From Marmoricola sp. (lineage in GTDB: Bacteria; Actinomycetota; Actinomycetes; Propionibacteriales; Nocardioidaceae): a stretch of DNA of 64,000 nt. This document shows positions 9,062 through 18,620 of this stretch, piece by piece (the first letter of the stretch is position 1; every line of letters starts with the position of its first letter). Location: positions 1-64,000 of the forward strand of contig JAOPYE010000025.1 in NCBI GenBank assembly GCA_025964775.1, given 5' to 3'. A program made the translations under genes and the position numbers. The notes beneath the pieces were generated by a model that searched no databases, was not told where the DNA came from, and worked only from the letters and a program-made list of their open reading frames with translations.

Positions 9062-9679
9062 TCAGGACTCCTTGACGTGGATCTGCTCGATGATGTTGGC
9101 GACCTTCTCGAACGCGTCGATCGCCTGTTCCAGGGACTCCACGATGTCCTTCAGCTTCAGTACCTCCAGCGCCTCGTACTGGCCGCTGAAGAGCTTCGCC
9201 AGGATCCGCCGGAAGCTCTTGTCGCCGGTGTTCTCCAGGCGGTTGATCTCGATCCAGTACTCCTCCAGGTCCTTCATGCTCTGGAGTCGCGGCATCGAGT
9301 CCGCTGTCAGCTCGGCGCAGCGCTGGATGACCTCGATCTGTTCGGTGACCCCGGACGGCAGGACGTCGACCTCGTAGAGGACGACGAGGTCCACGGCCTC
9401 CTCCATGTAGTCCATGACGTCGTCGAGCGCCGAGGACAGTGCGTAGATGTCCTCGCGGTCGAACGGGGTGACGAAGGTGCTGTTGACCCGCCGGACGATC
9501 TCGTGCGTGGTCTCGTCGGCCTGGTGCTCGGCCTCGCGCATCCGGATGCCGAGGGCCGCACGATCGGTGCCCTCGTCGAGCAGCTCGGCGAGCAGGCCGG
9601 CGCCGTCGACCAGGTGCCCGGCCTGAGTCGTGAGCAGCGTGTAGAAAGCCGTGTCGACCGGCTTGAACCTCAACGCCAC
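9062..9679 (-). CDS. DUF47 / PhoU-like Pit accessory protein
   Basis: 205 residues, all-helical in appearance. GTG 9679 was chosen because AGGAG lies 7 bases upstream; the longer in-frame start has no ribosome site. Blocks REAEHQADETTHEIVRRV, TPFDREDIYALSSALDDVMD and RLENTGDK are characteristic of DUF47 (PF01865), whose members sit next to pit genes and resemble PhoU. The acidic ExxxD bundles are expected to bind metal. It is inferred to modulate Pit; it is not PhoU of the Pst system. First gene of the two-gene pit operon. Confidence 0.92.
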   Translation of the reverse strand: MALRFKPVDTAFYTLLTTQAGHLVDGAGLLAELLDEGTDRAALGIRMREAEHQADETTHEIVRRVNSTFVTPFDREDIYALSSALDDVMDYMEEAVDLVVLYEVDVLPSGVTEQIEVIQRCAELTADSMPRLQSMKDLEEYWIEINRLENTGDKSFRRILAKLFSGQYEALEVLKLKDIVESLEQAIDAFEKVANIIEQIHVKES

Positions 9680-9828
9680 GGTGAACTCCTGGAGAGCAGC
9701 ATCAGAACGGCACACATGCTAGGCGCTGATCATGGCGGTCACACAGGCCGGGGCGCCAGCGGCGACAGCCACGATGTGCCTCAGCGCACAGTGCCAGTGC
9801 GTTGCTGCGCGGGTCACGAAACGGGCTC

Positions 9829-9975
9829 TCAGCGCAGGCCGAGAAGCCGGTCGATCTCGTCCGGGGCCAGCGGCCCCTCGGACTGGTTGGCGGCGGCGAT
9901 CAGCGTCGTGGTGAGTTCGACCTCGTGGAGAAGGTCACTGTCCTCGAGCTCAACGTCGAACGGATCTCCGGACAC
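9829..9975 (-). CDS. Small acidic conserved-looking protein (48 aa)
   Basis: A 48-residue reading frame starting at GTG 9975 with GGGAG 8-12 bases upstream. The sequence is strongly acidic in the first half (DPFDVELEDSDLLHEVELTT) and ends APDEIDRLLGLR. From memory, similar short proteins with LLHEVELTT...LSEAEID occur near cold-shock genes in related actinobacteria, but I could not check. No function is known to me. It lies 121 bases downstream of the cold-shock gene on the same strand and may be co-transcribed. Confidence 0.65.
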   Translation of the reverse strand: MSGDPFDVELEDSDLLHEVELTTTLIAAANQSEGPLAPDEIDRLLGLR

Positions 9976-10096
9976 GCCCCATCTCCCTTGCACCACATCG
10001 TCGTGGGCGGAACGCCCATGAGACGTTCTTACACCCAATTGCCTGAGGGCTCCGACCAAATGGTCGAAGCCCCCAGGACTGTGAAGCTCTCGTGAT

Positions 10097-10300
10097 TCAG
10101 AGAGGGCGAACGTTCTCCGCCTGCGGGCCCTTCGGGCCCTGCGTGACGTCGAACTCGACCTTCTGGTTCTCGTCGAGCGACTTGTAGCCATTGGACTGAA
10201 TGGCCGAGTAGTGGACGAAGACGTCGTCGCCGCCGTCTTCCTGGGCGATGAAGCCGAAGCCCTTCTCGGCGTTGAACCACTTAACGGTGCCCTGAGCCAT
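10097..10300 (-). CDS. cspA: Cold-shock domain protein (CspA family)
   Basis: 67 residues, a single cold-shock domain of standard size. Both RNA-binding motifs are present: KGFGFI (RNP1, residues 13-18) and VFVHYS (RNP2, residues 27-32). It binds single-stranded RNA or DNA and is expected to act as an RNA chaperone. ATG 10300 has GGAG 11 bases upstream. A gene-free leader of more than 300 bases lies upstream, as is common for csp genes with regulatory 5' UTRs. Confidence 0.97.
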   Translation of the reverse strand: MAQGTVKWFNAEKGFGFIAQEDGGDDVFVHYSAIQSNGYKSLDENQKVEFDVTQGPKGPQAENVRPL

Positions 10301-10662
10301 GCTGGTAATTCTCCTTATCGGGGGCGAGAGACGACCACTTCGGACGCCTCTTCACAGATGCGGTGATACGTCGTCCCGCCTCGCAAAGAGAAGAAACGCC
10401 GTTGGATCACAAACTCCAACCGCGTTGGTTTAACCGCTGGAACTTGCACCTGCATGCCCGACACTACCAAGAAGGGGCGTTCTGTCACCCTCCGGGAGCA
10501 ACAGATCTGAAGTCGTTGGCACAACGTTGTCCCGGCGTTTGCGTGCGCTTCCCTCTGGCGCGTGCCCATTAGGCTGGTGGATCGTTGGGCTTGTACCCGT
10601 ACCCGAGTGCGACAATTGGTTGCGAACTGCGGCAATCGAAGCGCAAACATGCAAGGGTTCGG
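10301..10662. promoter_or_regulatory. Divergent control region between cspA and the giant helical-protein gene
   Basis: About 360 bases without a credible gene and visibly richer in A/T than its surroundings. It must hold promoters for both flanking genes and probably the csp 5' leader. A short inverted repeat CCAAC-CGC-GTTGG (around 10419-10431) is next to TTTAAC. I cannot assign -35/-10 boxes with confidence. Confidence 0.5.
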
Positions 10663-13600
10663 ATGGCAGGCAGTACCGCCCGTGGGGGCGGACCAGGGAA
10701 GGGGTTGGTCGTGGCCGAGGGTCGCCGCGCAGGCTCCGTTCACCCCGAACAGGATCCCGCCCTCTCCGCCGACGAGGACGTCATCGACCCGCTGCGCATC
10801 GCCTCGGACGGCTTCGTGGCGCCGGATCCCGATGCTCCCGCCCAGGCCCCGTTCGCCGGGATGGGCGACGAGTCCACGAACGACCCGCTGTCGGTCATGA
10901 ACACCGCGATGGACAGCGAGGAGCCGGGCGCTGACGAAGGGCCGCGGCGCGGGCTGTTCCGGCGCGGGCGGAACAAGGAGGTCCCTGCCAAGCCCTCCGC
11001 ATTCGTACCCGCGACCGATTTCAACGTCGTCGCTCCCGAGACCGTCGCCCAGCTCGCGGCCGATGAAGACGCCCAGCGCGACGCCGAGTCGGCTCCCGCA
11101 CCCGAAGCGGCGGCCGGGGTCGCGCCGCCGCGGGTGACCACCTGGGCCGACGATCTGGCCGACGACACGTTCGCCATGGAGCCGTGGGCCACCGGCGAGA
11201 TCCCCGCGATCCGCGACCTGCCGCCCGACCCGCAGAGCGCAGAACAGGCCTCGGACCAGTCCGAGTCGCGGTTGCGTCGTCGGGGTCGGCGCCGCAAGGA
11301 CGGCGACGAGGCAACCCCCGCCACGTTCGAGCCTTCCGGCATTGCTGGAGCGCCGATCGGCGGCGCCGAACAGCTCTCGGCGCCGGCCTTCCTGGGCAAC
11401 TACCTGGACGAGACAGCCGACAAGCCGCCCGCCACAGCCCAGCGCATCGAGGAGCCGGTCACCGACGAGCACGTCGTCGACGAGGTTGTGCCGGACCAGG
11501 CCGTGCCGGGCGAGGACGAGGAGCGCTCCCGGCTGGACCAGGAACGCGCCGAAGCCGAGGCCGCCGAGCAAGCGAGGCTGGCTGCGCAGGCGGCGGAGGA
11601 CACCCGCCTCGCTGCTGAACGAGACGAGCAGCAGCGACTGCACGAGGAGCGCGCACGCGCCGAGGACGCCGAGGCCGCCCGACTGGGCGCCCAGCGACAG
11701 GCCGCCGAGGACACCGAGCGCGACCGGGTGCAGGCCGAAGCGGCCGAAGCTGCACGCCTGGCCGCCGAGCGTCATGCCGCCGACGACGCCGAGGCAGCAC
11801 GCCTGGCCGCCGAGGCGCAGGCCGCGGCTGAGGCCGAGGCGGCGCGGATCGCCACCGAGCAGGCCGTCGCCGACCAGCTCGAGGCCGAGCGCCTCGAGGC
11901 CGAGAGGATCGAACAGGCCCGGATCAGCGCGGAGGCAGAACGCATCGCGGCTGCCGCTGCCGCCGCCGAGCAGGCCGAACGGGACCGGATCGCCGCCGAG
12001 AAGGCCGAGATCGAGCGCCTGGCCGCCGAAAGGGCCGAAGCCGAGCGCGCCGAGGCCGAGCGTGTCGAGGCCGAGCGTGTCGCTGCTGAGGAGGCTGTCC
12101 GCGCCGAGGCTGAGCGGATCGCCGCCGAGCGCGCCGAAGCCGAGCGGATCGCCCGCGAGAAGGCCGAGCGTGAGCGGCTGGCCGCCGAGGAAGCCGAGCG
12201 GCAGCGCCTGATCGCCATCCGCGAGGCAGCCCAGCGCCGAGAGGCAGCCCGGCTCGCGGCCCTGAAGGCCGAGGAGGAGCGCCGCGCGGCCGAGGAGGTC
12301 GAGCGCGTCCGGATCGAGAAGGAACGACTCGAACGCGCCCGGCAGGAGGCCATCCAGCGCGAGAAGGAGCGCCGGGCGGCGCTCCAGGCCGAGCAGGAGC
12401 GGATCGCTGCCGAGAAGGCCGAAGCCGAGCGCCTCGAAGCCGAGCGAGCCGAGGCCGAGCGAGCCGAGCAGCAGCGGGCCGACCAGGCACGGCGCGCGGC
12501 GATCAGGGCCGAAGAAGTCAGGTTGCTCGCTGAAGCCGCGGAAGCCGGCCGTCTCGAGACCGAGCGGGCTGCGGCCCAGCAGGCCGAGGAGGACCGGCTC
12601 GCCGCCCTGCTGGTCGCCGAGGTCGAGGCCCACGAGTCCTGGCTCGCCGGTGAGGCGGCAGAAGCGCTGCGCATCGAGACCGAGCGGCTGACGGCTCAGG
12701 AAGCCGAGGCCGGGCGTCTGGAGGGCCTGCACCTCGCTGCGGTCAAGGCCGAGAAGGCGCGTCTGACCTCCGAGGCGCGCGAAGCGAAGCGGATCGAGAC
12801 CGATCGGGTCGCTGCGCAGCAGGCCGAGGCCCAGCGGCTCGAGGCTGTCCGGGTCGCAGCGGTGGCCGCTGAGAACGCCCGCCTGGCCGCCGAGCGCGCC
12901 GAAGCACGGCGCCTCGAGCACGAGCGTGTGGCCGCCCAGGCGGCTGAGGCCGAGCGCCTCGAGATCATCCGGGTCGAGAACGAGCGCCTGGAAGCCGAAC
13001 GACTCGAGGCCGAGCGACTGGCCGCCGAGAAGGCCGCAGCCGAGAAGGCCGAGGCCGACCGTCTGGAGGCAGAGCGCCTCGAGGCCGAGCGACTCGCGGC
13101 CATCAAGGCCGAGGAAGAACGGCTGGCCGCCGAGGTGGCCGAGCTGGAACGCCTGGAGGCCGAGCGTGCCGCTGCGCAGCTCGCCGAGGCTGCGCGCCTG
13201 GAGTTCGAGCGCCTGGCCGCCGAGGAGGCCGAGCGCCAGCGGATCGCCGCGGAGAAGGCCGAGAAGCGCAGGCTGGCCGCCGAACTGGCCGAGGCCACCC
13301 GCCTGGAGAACGATCGCGTCGAGGCCCAGCAGGCCGAGGCCGAGCGCCTGGAGGCCGTCCGGATCGAGGGCGAGCGCCTGGCCGCCGAGAAGGCCGAGCG
13401 GGACCGGATCGAGGCCGAGGAGGCCGAGGCCGCGCGCCTCGCTGCCGAACGAGCAGCCGCCGAGCAGGCCGAAGCCGATCGGCTGGCAGCCATCCAGGCC
13501 GAGCAGGAGCGGGCCGAGGCAGAGCGTCTCGAGAACGAGCGTCTGGCGGCCGAGAAGGCTGCGGCGGAGAAGGCTGAGGCAGACAGGATCGCGGCCGAGG

Positions 13601-14814
13601 AGGCGCAGGCTGCACGTCTCGCCGTGATCGCGGCTCGCCGCGACGCCGCCCTGCGGGAGAAGGAGCGCATCGCCGCTGAGCAGGCTGAGGCCGAACAGCT
13701 CGCCGCGGCCGAGCGCGACCGGCGCCGTCAGGCCGCGATGGCCGAGCAGCAGACCAGGATCGCCGCCCAACGTGCCGAGAAGGAGCGCATCGCCGCCGAG
13801 CGCGCCGAGTGGGAGCGCCAGGCGGCCGAACGAGCCGCTCGGGCCAAGCCGGCTGTGGCCCCCGGCATCGGTGCCGCCACGGCCGCTCTCGCCGACATCA
13901 CCGGCGTACCGGCCCCGACACCGGCCAAGGCATTCACGGCTGCCGCGTCGGCAGCGCACGCCCCGGCCGTGCACCACCAGATCCCTGACGCCGTGGCGGA
14001 GCCCGTCGAGGCCGCTGGCGAGTCCGCCGAGCCGACCGACCCCACCCTGGCGGCGGACCTGGTCGAGGAGCCGTACGTCGAGGAGTACGTCGAGCCCGCT
14101 GCGCTCGTCGAGCCCGACGCAGACGAACCGGCCGAGACCGCCCCAGAGACCGCCCCAGAGGCAGCGTCAGCAGAGACAGCGCCGGCAGAGCCGGTCACCG
14201 AAGCACCGGTCGAGGCTCCCGCCGCCCTGGTCACGCCGCCTGCCGAGCCGCCCGTCGTCGAACCCTTGGAGGAGCCCGCCGCCACCGTGGTCTCGGCACC
14301 GCTGCCGAAGGTCGGCGAGAAGGCCAGTGCCAAGAGCAAGGGCAAGGACAAGGACCTCGGTACGCCGCTCAAGGCCACCGACCCGATCCCGCGGTTCGTC
14401 GAGTTCCGTCCCGGAAACGCGCTGCGCTACCTGTTCGGGTCGCTGTTCACGGTGTTCGCCGTCGCCGCAGTGATCACCATCTTCTGGGCTGTCTCCTCGG
14501 GCGGTTCGAAGGCTGTCTTCGCTGCAGCGGGGCTCACCCTGCTCGCGATGGGTTCCTGGTGGGCCCTGTTGAACTGGGTCCCGGCGATCGTCTCGATCAG
14601 CAACGGCACGCTCGAGATCTCCCGAGGCTCGCACTCCGACAGCTGGGACCTGCGGAGCTCGGGGACCGAGATCGCGATGTCGGACAAGACCACGTCCCGC
14701 TCGTGGAAGGCCGTCCTCACGACGCCGGCTGGCAAGCACCACACCATCACGGCAGCGGCTGTCGACCCCGAGCAGTTCGTCCAGATCGTCGAGCACTACC
14801 GCTCGAACGACTGA
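10663..14814 (+). CDS. Giant Ala/Glu/Arg-rich helical protein with C-terminal membrane and PH-like region
   Basis: About 1383 residues from ATG 10663 (AAGGG upstream); GTG 10711 with AGGGAAGGGG upstream is an equally good start. Residues 1-284 are acidic and probably disordered, with two basic patches ([12 protein letters not shown] and [14 protein letters not shown]). Residues about 285-1063 are an uninterrupted charged helix of the [15 protein letters not shown] kind, stepping in units of 5, 10 and 15 residues. Then follows an Ala/Pro/Glu linker (about 1064-1240), two membrane segments (about 1253-1310) and a 70-residue soluble end ([12 protein letters not shown] ... [14 protein letters not shown]) that resembles bacterial PH-like domains. 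Function unknown; a long spacer or cell-pole/envelope scaffold is conceivable. Both ends are predicted cytoplasmic. Confidence 0.85.
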   Translation: MAGSTARGGGPGKGLVVAEGRRAGSVHPEQDPALSADEDVIDPLRIASDGFVAPDPDAPAQAPFAGMGDESTNDPLSVMNTAMDSEEPGADEGPRRGLFRRGRNKEVPAKPSAFVPATDFNVVAPETVAQLAADEDAQRDAESAPAPEAAAGVAPPRVTTWADDLADDTFAMEPWATGEIPAIRDLPPDPQSAEQASDQSESRLRRRGRRRKDGDEATPATFEPSGIAGAPIGGAEQLSAPAFLGNYLDETADKPPATAQRIEEPVTDEHVVDEVVPDQAVPGEDEERSRLDQERAEAEAAEQARLAAQAAEDTRLAAERDEQQRLHEERARAEDAEAARLGAQRQAAEDTERDRVQAEAAEAARLAAERHAADDAEAARLAAEAQAAAEAEAARIATEQAVADQLEAERLEAERIEQARISAEAERIAAAAAAAEQAERDRIAAEKAEIERLAAERAEAERAEAERVEAERVAAEEAVRAEAERIAAERAEAERIAREKAERERLAAEEAERQRLIAIREAAQRREAARLAALKAEEERRAAEEVERVRIEKERLERARQEAIQREKERRAALQAEQERIAAEKAEAERLEAERAEAERAEQQRADQARRAAIRAEEVRLLAEAAEAGRLETERAAAQQAEEDRLAALLVAEVEAHESWLAGEAAEALRIETERLTAQEAEAGRLEGLHLAAVKAEKARLTSEAREAKRIETDRVAAQQAEAQRLEAVRVAAVAAENARLAAERAEARRLEHERVAAQAAEAERLEIIRVENERLEAERLEAERLAAEKAAAEKAEADRLEAERLEAERLAAIKAEEERLAAEVAELERLEAERAAAQLAEAARLEFERLAAEEAERQRIAAEKAEKRRLAAELAEATRLENDRVEAQQAEAERLEAVRIEGERLAAEKAERDRIEAEEAEAARLAAERAAAEQAEADRLAAIQAEQERAEAERLENERLAAEKAAAEKAEADRIAAEEAQAARLAVIAARRDAALREKERIAAEQAEAEQLAAAERDRRRQAAMAEQQTRIAAQRAEKERIAAERAEWERQAAERAARAKPAVAPGIGAATAALADITGVPAPTPAKAFTAAASAAHAPAVHHQIPDAVAEPVEAAGESAEPTDPTLAADLVEEPYVEEYVEPAALVEPDADEPAETAPETAPEAASAETAPAEPVTEAPVEAPAALVTPPAEPPVVEPLEEPAATVVSAPLPKVGEKASAKSKGKDKDLGTPLKATDPIPRFVEFRPGNALRYLFGSLFTVFAVAAVITIFWAVSSGGSKAVFAAAGLTLLAMGSWWALLNWVPAIVSISNGTLEISRGSHSDSWDLRSSGTEIAMSDKTTSRSWKAVLTTPAGKHHTITAAAVDPEQFVQIVEHYRSND

Positions 14815-14821
14815 CGGCAGC

Positions 14822-15511
14822 TCACCCCAGCGCGAACGCGACGGCCGCCTCGGCGTGCAGCCGGGTCGTCGCCAACAGCGGTACCGGGCTGTCGCTGGGC
14901 CTGACGAGCAATTCGATCTCGGTACAGCCGAGGATCACCCCTTCGCACCCTGCCTCGACGAGGCGGCCGATCACCTCGACGTAGGCCTGCCGCGACTGGT
15001 CGGTGACGATGCCGAGGCACAGCTCGTCGTAGATCACGCGGTGCACCAGGGCGCGGTCGTCGTCGTTCGGAACGACGACGTCCAGCCCGTGGCCAGCCAG
15101 CCGGTCCCGGTAGAAGTCCTGCTCCATCGTGAACGCGGTGCCGAGCAGCCCGACCTTCGTCAGCCCGGCCGTGACGGCCGCCTGTGCCGTGGCGTCGGCA
15201 AGGTGCAGGAACGGGACGGCAAGGACGGACTCGATCGCGTCGGCGACCTTGTGCATCGTGTTGGTGCACAGCACGACGACCTGGGCACCGGCCGCCTGCA
15301 GCTGCAGGGCAGCCTCGGCCAGCAGCTCGCCAGCCTCGTCCCAACGCCCCTGGGACTGGAGGACCTCGATCTCGGCGAAGTCCACCGAGAGCAGGACACA
15401 GTCCGCCGAGTGCAAGCCGCCTTCGCGTTCCCTGACCAGCTCGTTGAGCAGCCGGTAGTACTCCGCACTGCTCTCCCAGCTCATCCCGCCCAGCAGGCCG
15501 ATCCTCCGCAT
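14822..15511 (-). CDS. Aspartate/glutamate racemase family protein
   Basis: 229 residues. The N-terminus MRRIGLLGGMSWESSAEYY is characteristic of the family (YgeA type). The two catalytic cysteines of cofactor-independent racemases are in VVLCTNTMH (near residue 83) and VILGCTEIELL (near residue 196). It should interconvert L- and D-amino acids (Asp, Glu or related) in the cytosol. It converges on the giant helical-protein gene with a gap of 7 bases and is not part of an operon. Confidence 0.92.
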   Translation of the reverse strand: MRRIGLLGGMSWESSAEYYRLLNELVREREGGLHSADCVLLSVDFAEIEVLQSQGRWDEAGELLAEAALQLQAAGAQVVVLCTNTMHKVADAIESVLAVPFLHLADATAQAAVTAGLTKVGLLGTAFTMEQDFYRDRLAGHGLDVVVPNDDDRALVHRVIYDELCLGIVTDQSRQAYVEVIGRLVEAGCEGVILGCTEIELLVRPSDSPVPLLATTRLHAEAAVAFALG

Positions 15512-15600
15512 GTCCCCACCTTCGCACGGCTCGCCCGAGCGTGAGCAACCTCCGCGGGTGCGCCATACTTCGGTGCGGACGACGACCTGCTCGTCGTCAC

Positions 15601-15676
15601 GGGCCTCTAGCTCAATTGGCAGAGCAGCGGACTTTTAATCCGCGGGTTCCGGGTTCGATCCCCGGGGGGCCCACCA
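15601..15676 (+). tRNA. tRNA-Lys(TTT)
   Basis: 76-base cloverleaf. Acceptor GGGCCTC pairs with GGGGCCC (one T-G pair), the anticodon loop is CT-TTT-AA flanked by GCGGA/TCCGC, the T arm is CCGGG-TTCGATC-CCCGG, and the CCA end is encoded. Anticodon TTT reads Lys codons. Confidence 0.97.
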
Positions 15677-15689
15677 GGGTTTTTCCACC

Positions 15690-15727
15690 GTCGATGGCCC
15701 GCGACCTCCGGGTCGCGGGCCATCGAC
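15690..15727. terminator. Hairpin terminator after tRNA-Lys
   Basis: A perfect 17-bp stem (15690-15706 with 15711-15727) closes a 4-base loop TCCG. It lies 14 bases after the tRNA and before the convergent gene that ends at 15753, so it can serve both strands. Confidence 0.85.
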
Positions 15728-15752
15728 GAACGAGTTTGCTACGTGATCCGGA

Positions 15753-16379
15753 CTACTTGATCACCGAGAGGTCGAACAAGGTGTTCACAGGAGCTCCGGT
15801 GCTGTCGAAGCAGACCACCGCCGCGGTATCCGTGCCCCAACCGCCCGACTTGCACTGTTCGCTGCCACCACCGTAGGCGGTGACCTGAACGTTGCCTGGG
15901 TAGAAGTCGAGGCCAACGAAGGTCACCTCGTAGACACCGACTCCGGTCCGGGTGACCGTGATGGCTCCTCCCGAGCTGTTGTAAGCGTAAGCGTTGCCCG
16001 GGGCTCCGATGTTCACCGCAGTGTTGAGCGTCGACGCCGGAACGCTGTCCCAGACGTAGCCCTGGACCAGTCCGACCGGGGCGGTGGTGAAGTCCGCGTG
16101 GCCGAGACTGTGGTCCTTGACATTGGCACCGGTCACAGTGCCGCCAGCGATGTTGGCACCGGTCAGGGTGTGTCCTGCCACCTTCCCGCCGGTGATCGTG
16201 CTGGCGTGAATGTCGACGCCGTGGACTGCTCCGTTGATGATCTGGGGCGAGCCGACCGAGTTCCTGGGAAGGGTCAGCGCCGCTGCCGTCGCAGCCCCTC
16301 CACCGCCGATCGCAATGACGAGGGCCAGCGTGCTGGCCACGTTCGCATAACTGAATCGGGACTTGCTTTTGAGCACCAT
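15753..16379 (-). CDS. Secreted or anchored hypothetical protein with Gly-rich hexapeptide-like repeats
   Basis: 208 residues, ATG 16379 with GGGAGG 7-9 bases upstream. The start MVLKSKSRFSYANVASTLAL continues into a hydrophobic VIAIGGGGAATAAALTL, a signal peptide or anchor. Residues 40-95 have a short repeat with hydrophobic every second or third position (GVDIHASTITGGKVAG, then TLTGANIAGGTVTGANV), as in beta-helix stretches. The C-terminal half (LVQGYVWDSVPAS...VYEVTFVGLDF...QVTAYGG) looks like a beta-sandwich. The same architecture is frequent in exported actinobacterial proteins of unknown role. Two Cys in the C-terminal domain could form a disulfide. Confidence 0.8.
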   Translation of the reverse strand: MVLKSKSRFSYANVASTLALVIAIGGGGAATAAALTLPRNSVGSPQIINGAVHGVDIHASTITGGKVAGHTLTGANIAGGTVTGANVKDHSLGHADFTTAPVGLVQGYVWDSVPASTLNTAVNIGAPGNAYAYNSSGGAITVTRTGVGVYEVTFVGLDFYPGNVQVTAYGGGSEQCKSGGWGTDTAAVVCFDSTGAPVNTLFDLSVIK

Positions 16380-16529
16380 CTTGTTCCTCCCGGACGTAGG
16401 TTGCTACAGGTCCTCGCATTGAACCAACCTCGACGTTGACGGGGCAATAGCACGACCGTGCTCCTTGATCTTGCCATTACCCAATGGTTAGATCACAAGC
16501 CTCACCCCAGCAACGGGAGGCTCACGCCG

Positions 16530-18011
16530 ATGAAGCCCGATCATGAAGTCCTCGTCGTCGGAGGCGGCTTCTCCGGGATCGGGGCGGCGATCATGCTCGA
16601 CAAGGCAGGCTTCAGCGACTACCTGATCCTCGAGGAGGGCGACGGAGTCGGTGGCGCGTGGCACTGGAACACCTATCCCGGCGTCGCGGTCGACATCCCG
16701 TCGTTCAGCTACCAGTTCTCCTTCGAGAAGAGCAGCAGGTGGAGCCGCGTCTACGCGCCCGGTACCGAGCTCAAGGGGTACGCGGAGCACTGTGTCGACA
16801 AGTACGGGCTGCGGGACCGGATCAGGCTCAGCAGCGAGGTGGTCGGAACGTCCTACGACGACGACACCGGCGTGTGGACGGTCATCACCTCGCAGGGTGA
16901 TTCGCTGACGACCCGGTACATCGTCAATGCGACGGGGGTACTGACCCGACCCAAGCCCGTGGACATTGCCGGGATCGAGTCGTTCGCCGGCGAGATCCTG
17001 CATACCGCCCGGTGGGACCACGACGTCGACCTGCGCGGCAAGCGTGTCGGGGTGATCGGGACGGGCGCTTCGGCCGTTCAGCTGATCCCGGCGATCGCCG
17101 AGGAGGTCGAGCACCTCACCGTCTTCCAGCGCACCGCGGTCTGGTGCCTGCCGAAGCCCGACGCAGCGATCTCGGGCCGGGCCCGCACGATCCTGGCCAC
17201 GGTCCCGGGCGCCAAGCGCGTCCTCCGGTTGGTGAGCCAGACCTACGTCGAGCTCGCCTTCACGCTGGCGGCGCACTTCCACCACCCGCTGCACCTGGCG
17301 ACCCAGGGGCAGAAGCTCGCCCTCAAGGCTCTCAGGGACCAGGTCACCGACCCCGTCGTACGGGACAAGCTGACCCCGAAGTACGCCGTGGGCTGCAAGC
17401 GCCCGACCTTCCACAACTCCTACCTGTCGACCTTCAACCGCGACGACGTCTACCTGGAGACCGACTCGATAGCCGAGATCACCCCGACCAGCATCCGCAC
17501 GACCACCGGTGCCGACCACCCCCTTGACGTCCTGGTGCTCGCGACCGGGTTCAAGGTCTTCGAGCGCGACAACATGCCCGGCTTCGGATGCGTCAGCCGC
17601 GGGGTCGACCTTGGTGAGTGGTGGGCCGAGAACCGCGCCCAGGCGTACGAAGGCGTCAGCGTGCCCGGATGGCCGAACATGTTCTCGATCCTCGGGCCTT
17701 ACGGGTACAACGGCGCGTCGTACTTCAACCTGATCGAGACCCAGATGGCGCACATCGTGCGCCTCCTGCGCGAAGGCCGCAGCCGCGGCGCTCACGCGAT
17801 CGAGGTGAAGCAAGAGGCCAATGACCGGTACTTCGCGTCCATGCTCGCCCGCCGACCCCGGCAGGTGTTCACCGAGGAGTCCTGCAGCCTGGCCAACAGC
17901 TACTACTTCGACGAGAACGGCGACACCCCGTTCCGGGCCAGTACGACGATCGAGACCATGTGGAAGGCCGGGCACTTCCCGCTCGACGACTACGAGTTCG
18001 CCTCGGCCTGA
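16530..18011 (+). CDS. Flavin-containing monooxygenase, Baeyer-Villiger type
   Basis: 493 residues. ATG 16530 was chosen because GGGAGG lies 9 bases upstream. FAD-binding GGGFSGIG (residues 11-18), NADPH-binding GTGASAVQ near residue 185, and the Baeyer-Villiger fingerprint FxGxxxHxxxW(D/P) in FAGEILHTARWD near residue 152 are all present. Such enzymes insert oxygen next to a ketone (ester or lactone formation) using NADPH and O2. Substrate unknown; cyclic or steroid ketones are possible given the KstR-box genes nearby, but no such box is seen here. Apparently monocistronic. Confidence 0.93.
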   Translation: MKPDHEVLVVGGGFSGIGAAIMLDKAGFSDYLILEEGDGVGGAWHWNTYPGVAVDIPSFSYQFSFEKSSRWSRVYAPGTELKGYAEHCVDKYGLRDRIRLSSEVVGTSYDDDTGVWTVITSQGDSLTTRYIVNATGVLTRPKPVDIAGIESFAGEILHTARWDHDVDLRGKRVGVIGTGASAVQLIPAIAEEVEHLTVFQRTAVWCLPKPDAAISGRARTILATVPGAKRVLRLVSQTYVELAFTLAAHFHHPLHLATQGQKLALKALRDQVTDPVVRDKLTPKYAVGCKRPTFHNSYLSTFNRDDVYLETDSIAEITPTSIRTTTGADHPLDVLVLATGFKVFERDNMPGFGCVSRGVDLGEWWAENRAQAYEGVSVPGWPNMFSILGPYGYNGASYFNLIETQMAHIVRLLREGRSRGAHAIEVKQEANDRYFASMLARRPRQVFTEESCSLANSYYFDENGDTPFRASTTIETMWKAGHFPLDDYEFASA

Positions 18012-18119
18012 TCCGGGACCACACCGACTGCACAGCGTCCCGCCAGCCTGCCGCCAGCAGGCCCGGCCAACCTCGAGGAAGACCACCCGACCGGGCGGTC
18101 ACCGAGGAGAGGGACACAC

Positions 18120-18611
18120 ATGAACAAGATCAGTCGGACCAAACGCCTCGCGGCCGGCAGCGCGCTCATCATGGCCGGCGCCGGTGTCGGAGCCGCCGTG
18201 AGCACGACGAGCTCGGCCTCAGCCGAGGGCACGACGTCGACCGGATCGTCAACGAGCAGCACGGGCACGGCCGGGAAGGCGGCGCCCGATCCGACCAAGC
18301 CGATGCGCTCGGACGAGAAGCTGCTCACCGGCACCACGGCCGCCAGGGTCCGCGACCTGGCACTGGCGAAGTACCCGGGCGCGACCATCCAACGGGTCGA
18401 GACCGACTCGGACGGCGTCTACGAGGCGCACATCGTCACCAAGGCCGGCGCCCTCGTCACCGTCAAGGTGGGCAGTGACTTCACCATCACCGGAGTCCAG
18501 ACCGGCGGACCGGGTAGGCCCGGTGGTGCCCGCGGTGGCGGCGACCACGACGGCGACGGGCCGGCCATGGGTGGCACGCCGCCGACAGGTGCGCAGCCGC
18601 CGGCCGCCTGA
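18120..18611 (+). CDS. Exported PepSY-like small protein
   Basis: 163 residues with a signal peptide (basic MNKISRTKRLAAGS, hydrophobic stretch, SASA cleavage region near residue 36). After a Ser/Thr-rich linker comes a single PepSY-like unit: VRDLALAKYPGATIQRVETD, GVYEAHIVTKAGALVTVKV, FTITGV. The C-terminus is Gly/Pro/Asp-rich and probably disordered. PepSY modules often inhibit or bind peptidases and sense extracytoplasmic conditions; the role here is not known. ATG 18120 has GAGGAGAGG upstream. Confidence 0.82.
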   Translation: MNKISRTKRLAAGSALIMAGAGVGAAVSTTSSASAEGTTSTGSSTSSTGTAGKAAPDPTKPMRSDEKLLTGTTAARVRDLALAKYPGATIQRVETDSDGVYEAHIVTKAGALVTVKVGSDFTITGVQTGGPGRPGGARGGGDHDGDGPAMGGTPPTGAQPPAA

Positions 18612-18620
18612 GCGTCTCAG

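Noticed and set aside
10315..13977. 1220-codon open frame antisense to the giant helical-protein gene
   Set aside because: It is the mirror of GCC/GAG/CGC-rich repeats on the plus strand, which exclude stops on the other strand. It has Leu/Gly-rich low-complexity sequence, no ribosome site and runs through the cspA-side promoter region.
18046..18062. Terminator after the Baeyer-Villiger monooxygenase gene
   Set aside because: GCCTGC-CGCCA-GCAGGC is only 6 bp with no T-run; likely chance in GC-rich DNA.
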